DNA from: Caulobacteraceae bacterium
Lineage (GTDB): Bacteria; Pseudomonadota; Alphaproteobacteria; Caulobacterales; Caulobacteraceae
Assembly: GCA_947479185.1 (NCBI GenBank)
Contig: CANJYY010000157.1
Coordinates: 1-6,439 of the forward strand
DNA: 6,439 nucleotides
Reading direction: 5' to 3'
Shown: positions 1-5,335 of the stretch, in pieces
How the letters are laid out: the number at the start of each line of letters is the position of its first letter
Numbering within the stretch: the stretch's first letter is position 1
Made by a program: the position numbers and the translations under genes
Notes under the pieces: generated by a model
Databases searched by the model: none
The model's input: only the letters and a program-made list of their open reading frames with translations
Told to the model about the DNA's origin: nothing

Positions 1-327
1 ATCACGGTGCGCGATCCCGGCGGCCGCTGGGACATCCGCGAGATGATCGTGCGCAGCGGCCTGATGCCGTCGTTCCGCACCGAGTTCCGCTCGGAGTTCA
101 CCCCGCTGCGCTCGATCCGCTTCCGCTGCACGGCCGGCGACATCCGCTTCTGTGACGGCGAATGGCGGCTGGAGCCGCTGCCGGGCGGCCACACCCGCGT
201 GCTCTACGAGAACCGCGCCAGCTCGCCCTTCCCGGCCCCGGCCATCGTCGCCCGGGCCGCCATGAGGCTGGACCTGGCCGACGCCCTGCGGGCATTGCGG
301 CGGGAGGCGGAGTCGCGGACGCCCTAG
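1..327 (+). CDS. SRPBCC (polyketide cyclase/START-like) family protein, 3' part only
   Basis: The reading frame is open from the first base and ends at a TAG (325-327), leaving 108 codons before the stop. The true start lies outside the window; a GTG at position 7 is in frame but falls in mid-domain and is unlikely to be the start. The C-terminus reads as the end of an SRPBCC/START-like domain: a strand around GEWRLEPLPGGHTRVLYE, then a P-x-P turn (SPFPAPAIVARAAMR) leading into a long amphipathic helix with LADALRALRREAE. Proteins of this fold are usually about 140-180 residues and bind hydrophobic ligands in a cavity under that helix, so roughly the first third is missing here. No signal peptide can be judged. 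The ligand and role cannot be told from the sequence. The gene is convergent with the exported-protein gene and overlaps its stop codon by 4 bp. Family assignment rests on the pattern of the C-terminal half only. Confidence 0.75.
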   Translation: MTVRDPGGRWDIREMIVRSGLMPSFRTEFRSEFTPLRSIRFRCTAGDIRFCDGEWRLEPLPGGHTRVLYENRASSPFPAPAIVARAAMRLDLADALRALRREAESRTP

Positions 328-1034
328 CGGTGGATCGACTGCCGGTAGGGGATGTAGAGGGCCAGCTCCAGCGGGGCGGACTGGTACCAGGTCACGGGCA
401 GCGTCAGGCCATCGATGTTGACGCTGTAGCCCGCGCCGAACGCCGCCGCGGTCTTGTTCGCGTCGGCCGCCACCAGGGCGATGATCGCGTCACGATACTG
501 GCCGGGTCCGACGAGGGTCAGATCCCAGTCATCGCTCATCAGAACTTCGGTCCGTCCGACCTTCGGCGTCTTGTTGACGAAGGCTTCGATACGGCCGGTG
601 ACCGACTCGAAGGTGTCGGTCGGCAGCACCCGGGTCTTGAGGGTCAGGGTGGCGGTGCTGGTGTCGACCTTGGTCGCCGCGCGGATGATGCTGTCGAGAT
701 CATTGACGTCGAACTTGCGCACGATGTCATCGGTCTCGACGGCCAGTTCGATACCCGCCGGGCCGGCGGCCTTGATCAGGGCCTGCAGGGTCGACTTCAG
801 CTCCTGTCGGCGCTGGATCAGGTCGCGGGTGTCGCAGGTCACCTCGATATTGGTGATGATGTTGTCGGCGCGCTTCTTCAGCACGATCGCCGGCGTCTCG
901 GTCGGCTCGTAGTCCTGCAGGCGCGAGCCGGTGACGACGATTTCGGAGACGTCGGCGTTCTGGGCGAAGGCGACGCCGCCCGCGCCGGCGAGGAACAGGC
1001 TCGCGGCGACCATCGCCAGAGTTGGGGCTTTCAT
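324..1034 (-). CDS. Exported protein of unknown function with TonB-box-like N-terminal motif, possibly SIMPL-like fold
   Basis: This encodes 236 residues. The ATG at 1034 was chosen because GGGAGG sits 6 nt upstream and the protein then opens with a signal peptide (hydrophobic residues about 5-22, likely cleavage after A-F-A at 24). The frame stays open further upstream, but only through the intergenic region and the antisense of the M16 gene. The mature start carries EIVVTGSR (31-38), the motif seen at the N-terminus of TonB-dependent receptors, yet there is no plug or beta-barrel. The rest looks like a compact alpha/beta protein: a strand IEVTCDTRD (63-71), a helix with RRQELKSTLQALIKAAG (75-91), GIELAVE (94-100), strands near 127-136, and Y180 opening a helix YRDAIIALVAADANKTAAAFG followed by YSVNIDGL. 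This order resembles SIMPL/DUF541 (YggE-type) proteins, a resemblance judged by eye. One cysteine (C67) lies outside the signal region. It is probably periplasmic; function is unknown. It is divergent from the M16 peptidase, 135 bp away. Confidence 0.85.
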   Translation of the reverse strand: MKAPTLAMVAASLFLAGAGGVAFAQNADVSEIVVTGSRLQDYEPTETPAIVLKKRADNIITNIEVTCDTRDLIQRRQELKSTLQALIKAAGPAGIELAVETDDIVRKFDVNDLDSIIRAATKVDTSTATLTLKTRVLPTDTFESVTGRIEAFVNKTPKVGRTEVLMSDDWDLTLVGPGQYRDAIIALVAADANKTAAAFGAGYSVNIDGLTLPVTWYQSAPLELALYIPYRQSIHR

Positions 1035-1040
1035 AAGCAA

Positions 1041-1046
1041 CCTCCC
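1041..1046 (-). promoter_or_regulatory. Shine-Dalgarno sequence of the exported-protein gene
   Basis: On the minus strand this reads GGGAGG, followed by TTGCTT (6 nt) and then the ATG at 1034. It fixes the start of a reading frame that would otherwise stay open for another 265 codons upstream. Confidence 0.8.
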
Positions 1047-1159
1047 TTGATTGTCCCGAGCTTGTTCCCGCGGCTCCGACCCGTCCAGTCCCGCACATGA
1101 CAGGACCGTAAGGTTTCGCTTTCGCGGACGGGTGATAGGGTCCGGCCCAAAGTTCACTC

Positions 1160-1163
1160 GGAG
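1160..1163 (+). promoter_or_regulatory. Shine-Dalgarno sequence of the M16 peptidase gene
   Basis: GGAG followed by a 6-nt spacer (TTCCGC) and the ATG at 1170. It supports this start, which also gives a complete signal peptide. Confidence 0.75.
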
Positions 1164-1169
1164 TTCCGC

Positions 1170-4025
1170 ATGTTCCGTCCGGCCAAGGCCTTCGTGCTTG
1201 CCCTCGCCCTGTCGTCGTCCGCCCTCGCCTCGGGGGCCTGGGCCCAGGCCGCGCCGGCGCCGGTCGCGGTCCCCGCCTCCGCCGAGGTCCCGCCGATCGG
1301 CTTCAAGAGCCGCGTCCTGCCCAACGGCATGAAGGTGTTCTACTCGGTCGACCGCACGACCCCGAACGTCACCGTGCAGGTCTGGTACAGCGTCGGGGCC
1401 AAGGATGACCCGGCCGGCCGCTCGGGCTTCGCCCACCTGTTCGAGCACCTGATGTTCAAGGCCACGCGCGACATGCCGGGCGAGTCCTTCGACCGGATGA
1501 CCGAGGACGTCGGCGGCTTCAACAACGCCTCGACCTATTCCGACTTCACCAACTACTACGAGGTCGTGCCGGCCAACCATCTGGAGCGGCTGCTGTGGGC
1601 CGAGTCCCAGCGGCTGGGCTCGCTGGTCGTCGACGAGGCCAGCTTCAAGTCGGAACGCGATGTGGTGAAGGAGGAGCTGCGCCTGCGCGTGCTCAGCGAC
1701 CCTTACGGCCGGTTCTTCCGCATCGTCATTCCCAACGCCAGCTACACGACCCACCCGTACAAGCGGCCGGGCATCGGCTCGATCGAGGATCTCGACGCGG
1801 CGACAATCGACGACGTGCTGGCCTTCCACGCCACCTACTACCGGCCCGACAACGCGGCCCTGATCGTGGCCGGCAACTTCGACGAGGCCGAGCTGAACGC
1901 CTGGGTCGACAAGTATTTCGCGCCGCTGAAGACCCCGGCCAAGCGGCTTCCGCGCGTGACCGTGCGCGAACCGGCTCGGACCGCCGCCCGCACGGTGACC
2001 TCCTACGCCCCCAACGTGCCGCTGCCGGCCGTGGCCATCACCTGGCAGGGCGCTTCGGCGTCCGACCCGGACGCGGCGGCCCTGACCGTGCTGGACGCCA
2101 TCCTCTCGGGCGGCAAGTCCTCGCGGCTCTACAACAGCCTGGTCTATGACCAGCAGGTCGCCCAGGCGGCCTTCTCCAGCGCCGACCTCAACGCCCAGCC
2201 CGGCCTCTTCTGGGTCGGGGCGATCATGGCTGGCGGCAAGACCGTCGAGCAGGGTCAGGCCGCGCTGATGGCCGAGATTCGCCGTCTGCGGGACACCCCG
2301 CCGAACGAGGCCGAGCTGGCCGAGGCCCGCACCGAAATGGTCGCCAACGCCGTGCGTGAGCGCGAAACCATCGACGGCCGCGCCTTCGCGCTGGGCTACG
2401 CCCTGGTCATGGAAGGCGACGCCGCCAAGGCCAACACCGGCATCGCCGAACTGCAGGCCGTGACCGCCGCCGACATCCAGCGCGTGGCGAAGAAATACCT
2501 CGCCGACGACCGCCTCGTCGTGGTGCGCTACCTCGATGAGGGCCAGCGGCCGGCCGGCGAGGCCGCGCCCGTCGCCCCGCGCATCAAGCCGGTCAGGTCG
2601 CCGAAGTTCAGGGGCCAGGTGGTCAGCCTCGCGCCCGAGGGCCAGCGGGTCGCCCCGCCGGCGCTCGGAACGCCGGTGTCACCCGTGCTGCCGGTTCCCA
2701 CCGAGCGCACCCTGGCCAACGGCCTGCGGGTCATCGTCGCCCGCAGCAGCGACCTGCCGCTGGTCACCGCCGAGCTGACCGTGCGCTCCGGCGCCGCGGT
2801 CGACCCGTCCGGCCGCGCCGGCGCCTCGGCGATGATGGCCGAACTGCTGACCGAGGGCACCACGACCCGCAGCTCGGTGCAGATCTCCAGCCAGACCGAA
2901 GCGCTCGGCGCGAACCTCTCGGCCGGATCGGGCTGGGAGTCCTCGTCGGTGACGCTCAACGTCATGCCGCAGAACCTCGACGCCGCCATGGACATCATGG
3001 CCGACGTGACGCTCAACCCGGCCTTCGCCCAGGAGGAGCTGGACCGGGTGCGCGACCAGGCGCTGGACGGCTTCCAGGTCGCGCTGAAGCGGCCGGGCAC
3101 GGTGGCCGGTTATGTCACCGCCCCGATCATCTACGCCGGCTCGCCGTTCGGCCATGTCGCCGGCGGCACCCCGACGTCGCTGCCGAAACTGACCCGCGCG
3201 GACCTGCTGGCCATCCACGACGCCTGGTGGCGGCCGGACAACGCGGTGCTGGTCATCGTCGGCGACCTGACGCCGGAGCAGGGCTTCGCCCTGGCCGAGG
3301 CGGCCTTCGGCGGCTGGAACAAGCCGGCGGCGGCCCTGCCCGCCCTGCCGACCGCCGACGCCAACCCGCCGGTGCGCAACGTGATCATCGACATGCCGGG
3401 CGCCGGCCAGGCCGCCGTGACCCTGACCCGTCGCGGCATCGCCCGCAGCGACCCGCGCTACTACGTCGGCATGGTGGCCAATACGGTGCTCGGCGGCGGC
3501 TACTCGGCCCGACTGAACCAGGAAATCCGGGTCAAGCGCGGCCTGGCCTACGGCGCCAACTCGGGCCTGTCGCCCTGGCGCGTCGTCGGCGGCTTCTCGG
3601 CCTCGACCCAGACCAAGAACCCCTCCGCCGCCGAGGTGGTCACCCTGATCCGCGACGAGCTCGGCCGTATGGCCACGGTCCCGGCCACCCCGGCCGAACT
3701 GGCCGCGCGCAAGTCGGTGCTGATCGGCGATTTCGGCCGCGACATGGGCACCACCGATGGCCTCGCCGGCGTGCTCGGCGGCCTGGCGGTCTACAACATC
3801 GACCTGGGCGAAATGAACGTCTTCACCCGCAAGATCGAGGCGGTTTCGGCCGACCAGGTGACGGCCTTCTCGGCCGACATCTTCGATCCGTCGAAGGCCA
3901 GCGCGGTCGTGGTCGGCGACGCCAGTCTGTTCGGCGACGCGATCAGGACCGCCGTGCCGAACGCCCAGGTCATCCCGATCGGCGACCTGGACCTCGACAG
4001 CCCGACGCTGGTGAAGGGGCAGTAG
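1170..4025 (+). CDS. Periplasmic zinc metallopeptidase, family M16, two-unit form (catalytic plus degenerate half)
   Basis: The 951-residue protein begins with a signal peptide (hydrophobic 7-23, likely cleavage after A-W-A at 25) and a short A/P/V-rich linker. Unit 1: an M16 fold opening at VLPNGMKV (49-56) with the inverted zinc motif H89-L-F-E92-H93. H89 and H93 should bind zinc and E92 be the general base; the third ligand is E169 in SERDVVKEEL, with E162 the conserved supporting Glu. YRPDN (224-228) and GGKSSRLY (314-321) mark the rest of this unit. Unit 2 starts near 511 (TERTLANGLRVIV) and repeats the plan, but the zinc motif is lost (A554, A557 and E558 in place of H, E and H). WRPDN (687-691) and IRVKRGLAY (R787, Y794), the R/Y substrate-binding signature of M16 C-terminal units, are kept. 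Such enzymes form a clam-shell that digests small proteins or peptides. Length and secretion fit PqqL/FusC-like or general M16B enzymes; the substrate cannot be told. No transmembrane segment follows the signal peptide. Confidence 0.96.
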   Translation: MFRPAKAFVLALALSSSALASGAWAQAAPAPVAVPASAEVPPIGFKSRVLPNGMKVFYSVDRTTPNVTVQVWYSVGAKDDPAGRSGFAHLFEHLMFKATRDMPGESFDRMTEDVGGFNNASTYSDFTNYYEVVPANHLERLLWAESQRLGSLVVDEASFKSERDVVKEELRLRVLSDPYGRFFRIVIPNASYTTHPYKRPGIGSIEDLDAATIDDVLAFHATYYRPDNAALIVAGNFDEAELNAWVDKYFAPLKTPAKRLPRVTVREPARTAARTVTSYAPNVPLPAVAITWQGASASDPDAAALTVLDAILSGGKSSRLYNSLVYDQQVAQAAFSSADLNAQPGLFWVGAIMAGGKTVEQGQAALMAEIRRLRDTPPNEAELAEARTEMVANAVRERETIDGRAFALGYALVMEGDAAKANTGIAELQAVTAADIQRVAKKYLADDRLVVVRYLDEGQRPAGEAAPVAPRIKPVRSPKFRGQVVSLAPEGQRVAPPALGTPVSPVLPVPTERTLANGLRVIVARSSDLPLVTAELTVRSGAAVDPSGRAGASAMMAELLTEGTTTRSSVQISSQTEALGANLSAGSGWESSSVTLNVMPQNLDAAMDIMADVTLNPAFAQEELDRVRDQALDGFQVALKRPGTVAGYVTAPIIYAGSPFGHVAGGTPTSLPKLTRADLLAIHDAWWRPDNAVLVIVGDLTPEQGFALAEAAFGGWNKPAAALPALPTADANPPVRNVIIDMPGAGQAAVTLTRRGIARSDPRYYVGMVANTVLGGGYSARLNQEIRVKRGLAYGANSGLSPWRVVGGFSASTQTKNPSAAEVVTLIRDELGRMATVPATPAELAARKSVLIGDFGRDMGTTDGLAGVLGGLAVYNIDLGEMNVFTRKIEAVSADQVTAFSADIFDPSKASAVVVGDASLFGDAIRTAVPNAQVIPIGDLDLDSPTLVKGQ

Positions 4026-4039
4026 GCCTGTGCACGCGA

Positions 4040-4060
4040 CCCTCCCCCATCGGGGGAGGG
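4040..4060. repeat. Perfect 9-bp inverted repeat, hairpin 1 of the composite repeat
   Basis: CCCTCCCCC (4040-4048), loop ATC, GGGGGAGGG (4052-4060). The stem starts 15 nt after the M16 stop codon. It is all GC except one T-A pair and is not followed by a T-run. Confidence 0.9.
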
Positions 4061-4062
4061 GG

Positions 4063-4079
4063 ACCACGCGAAGCGTGGT
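4063..4079. repeat. Perfect 7-bp inverted repeat with GAA triloop, hairpin 2
   Basis: ACCACGC (4063-4069), loop GAA, GCGTGGT (4073-4079). The apex is GCGAAGC (4068-4074), known from biophysical work as an unusually stable DNA mini-hairpin, so this could extrude or persist as single-stranded DNA structure. Confidence 0.9.
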
Positions 4080-4114
4080 GGAGGGGGCCGATCCGGGCGG
4101 GGATGACCCCCTCA

Positions 4115-4133
4115 GTCACCCCTTCGGGCTGAC
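4115..4133. repeat. Imperfect hairpin 3 with a C(TTCG)G tetraloop
   Basis: GTCA (4115-4118) pairs with TGAC (4130-4133). After a small C-rich internal loop, CC (4121-4122) pairs with GG (4127-4128) around TTCG (4123-4126). In RNA this would be a stable UUCG tetraloop. The mismatches make it the weakest stem of the element. Confidence 0.6.
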
Positions 4134-4134
4134 A

Positions 4135-4153
4135 GCTCCCCCAGCGGGGGAGC
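4135..4153. repeat. Perfect 8-bp inverted repeat, hairpin 4
   Basis: GCTCCCCC (4135-4142), loop AGC, GGGGGAGC (4146-4153). Its arms share the CTCCCCC/GGGGGAG core with hairpin 1, giving the element symmetric ends. It ends 45 nt before the aminotransferase start codon. Confidence 0.9.
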
Positions 4154-4161
4154 ATCTGGTC

Positions 4162-4191
4162 TTGCGCTCACCGCCCCTTCACGGCCAATAC
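4162..4191 (+). promoter_or_regulatory. Possible promoter of the aminotransferase gene (leaderless)
   Basis: TTGCGC (4162-4167) and CAATAC (4186-4191) are 18 bp apart, a plausible -35/-10 pair although both hexamers match consensus weakly. Transcription would then start about 7 bp after CAATAC, at or next to the ATG at 4199. That fits the absence of any Shine-Dalgarno sequence before this gene. It is the only room for a promoter between the palindromic repeat and the gene. Inference only. Confidence 0.3.
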
Positions 4192-4198
4192 CGCCCCC

Positions 4199-5335
4199 AT
4201 GACCGCGCAGATCGAACCCTTCCACGCCATCGCCATCAGCCGCCTGGCCCATGAGCTCAAGGCGCAGGGGCGGTCGATCATCCACATGGAGTTCGGCCAG
4301 CCCTCGACCGGCGCGCCGAAGGCGGCCATCGCCGCGGCCCACCATGTGCTCGACACCGACGGCATGGGCTACTGGGAGAGCCCGGCCCTGCGCGCGCGGA
4401 TCGCCAGGCACTACCAAGACCAGTACGGCGTCACCGTCGAGTCCGATCGCATCATCCTGACCTGCGGCGCCTCGCCGGCGCTGGTGCTGGCGCTGCTGTC
4501 GGCCTTCTCGCCCGGCGACCGCGTGGCGCTGGCCCGGCCGGGCTACGTCGCCTACCGCAACACGCTCAAGGCCCTGCGGATGGAGCCGGTCGAGATCGCC
4601 TGCGGCCCCGAGAGCCGCTACCAGCTGACCGCGGCCCATCTGGCCGCCCTCGACCCGCCGCCGGCCGGCGTGATCCTCGCCAGCCCGGCCAACCCGACGG
4701 GCACGATCATCGAGGCCGACGAACTGGCGGCCATCGCCGAGGTCTGCCGCGAACGCGGCATCCGCATCGTCTCCGACGAGATCTATCACGGCCTCAGCTA
4801 CATCGGCCCGTGCCGCTCGATCCTCGAGTTCGAGCCGACGGCCCTGGTGGTCAACAGCTTCAGCAAATACTTCAGCATGGTCGCCTGGCGGCTGGGCTGG
4901 CTGCTGGCGCCGCGCGACCTGGTCGCCAGCGCCCGCGCCTACGTCGGAAACCTGTTCCTCACCGCGCCGTCGCTCAGTCAGCACGCGGGCCTGGCGGCGA
5001 TGGACGCGGTCGACGAGCTGGAGGGCCATGTCGAGGTCTACCGCCGCAACCGCGCCATCCTGCTGGCGGCCCTGCCGTCGCTGGGTCTGGCCGACATCGC
5101 CCCGCCGGACGGGGCCTTCTACATCTACGCCAGCGTCGCCCATCTGACGGACGACAGCCTGGCGCTGGCCATGGAACTGTTGCGCGATACGGGCGTCGCC
5201 CTGGCCTCGGGCGTCGACTTCGACCCGGTCGAGGGGCGCCGGTTCATCCGCATCAGCTTCGCCGTCTCGACGGCCGAGGTCGAGGAGGCCCTGACCCGGC
5301 TCCGGCCCTGGTTCGCGGCCCGCGCCGCGGCCTGA
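4199..5335 (+). CDS. Pyridoxal-phosphate-dependent aminotransferase, class I/II (fold type I)
   Basis: The 378-residue cytoplasmic enzyme should transfer an amino group between an amino acid and a 2-oxo acid. Expected landmarks are present and correctly spaced: N165 in PANPTG and D193/Y196 in SDEIYHG contact the cofactor ring, K223 in SFSKYF forms the Schiff base, R231 in WRLGW holds the phosphate (eight residues after the lysine, as in E. coli AspC), and R351 in FIRISFA binds the substrate carboxylate. The N-terminal HMEFGQPSTGAP (29-40) is the usual first motif of the family. The segment after the lysine reads MVAWRLGW where most relatives have MTGWRLGW. Substrate cannot be assigned; aspartate, aromatic and branched-chain enzymes share these motifs. 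The ATG at 4199 gives a normal length but has no Shine-Dalgarno; the preceding bases are a run of C. The upstream neighbour is separated by the palindromic repeat, so the two are probably not one operon. It faces the AraC-type regulator gene with no gap. Confidence 0.95.
   Translation: MTAQIEPFHAIAISRLAHELKAQGRSIIHMEFGQPSTGAPKAAIAAAHHVLDTDGMGYWESPALRARIARHYQDQYGVTVESDRIILTCGASPALVLALLSAFSPGDRVALARPGYVAYRNTLKALRMEPVEIACGPESRYQLTAAHLAALDPPPAGVILASPANPTGTIIEADELAAIAEVCRERGIRIVSDEIYHGLSYIGPCRSILEFEPTALVVNSFSKYFSMVAWRLGWLLAPRDLVASARAYVGNLFLTAPSLSQHAGLAAMDAVDELEGHVEVYRRNRAILLAALPSLGLADIAPPDGAFYIYASVAHLTDDSLALAMELLRDTGVALASGVDFDPVEGRRFIRISFAVSTAEVEEALTRLRPWFAARAAA

Larger units (their letters stand above)
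1035..1169. promoter_or_regulatory. Divergent intergenic region, presumed promoters for both flanking genes
   Basis: These 135 bp separate two divergently transcribed genes, so both promoters should lie here or just inside the genes. I find no convincing -35/-10 pair on either strand. Visible elements are a tandem TTTCGC repeat (1114-1119 and 1120-1125) and GATAGG (1134-1139), a weak -10 candidate for the M16 gene with a 14-bp spacer to the first TTTCGC, shorter than usual. The segment is slightly less GC-rich than the genes around it. That it holds promoters is inferred from gene orientation. Confidence 0.5.
4040..4153. repeat. Composite palindromic intergenic repeat with several hairpins
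   Basis: About 114 bp of nested inverted repeats fill most of the gap after the M16 stop codon. Perfect stems are seen at 4040-4060, 4063-4079 and 4135-4153, with an imperfect one at 4115-4133. In addition GAGGGGG (4081-4087) can pair with CCCCCTC (4107-4113) across a 19-nt loop, and the outer CTCCCCC/GGGGGAG arms at both ends can pair with each other, so alternative folds compete. The layout (GC stems in CTCCCCC/GGGGGAG units flanking an ACCACGC-GAA-GCGTGGT hairpin) matches from memory a dispersed intergenic repeat common in Caulobacterales and some sphingomonads. Copy number cannot be seen here, since only one copy lies in the window. It could stop transcription or protect the M16 mRNA 3' end, but there is no T-tract of an ordinary intrinsic terminator. 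Confidence 0.75.

Noticed and set aside
918..941. EIVVTGSR read as evidence of a truncated TonB-dependent receptor pseudogene
   Set aside because: The remainder is not plug or barrel sequence, the frame is intact, and the gene has a good ribosome site and a coherent C-terminus, so it is more likely a complete small protein.
1035..1829. N-terminal extension of the exported-protein reading frame, open on the minus strand up to 1829
   Set aside because: It runs through the intergenic region and antisense to the well-supported M16 catalytic domain. The Shine-Dalgarno and signal peptide place the start at 1034.
4040..4060. Hairpin 1 as an ordinary intrinsic terminator of the M16 gene
   Set aside because: The stem is strong but is followed by GGACCACG and not by a T-run. 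It is part of a larger repeat, so a termination role is possible but not shown.
2679..4067. Long minus-strand open frame (462 codons) opposite the M16 gene
   Set aside because: The translation is rich in G, R, H, V and D without recognisable domains, as expected for the antisense of a high-GC gene with strong codon bias.
3227..4132. Plus-strand open frame overlapping the 3' half of the M16 gene
   Set aside because: Arg/Gly/Pro-rich low-complexity product in the wrong frame of a conserved domain; a GC shadow.
4040..4153. Assignment to the GANTC-linked CerM intergenic repeat of Caulobacter
   Set aside because: No GANTC site is present in the element, so I cannot support that specific identity.
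4036..4160. CRISPR array or tRNA/ncRNA gene
   Set aside because: There is no regularly spaced direct repeat and no tRNA cloverleaf; the structure is explained by nested inverted repeats.
4112..5143. Minus-strand open frame (343 codons) opposite the aminotransferase
   Set aside because: No family features; the sense strand encodes all aminotransferase landmarks in order.
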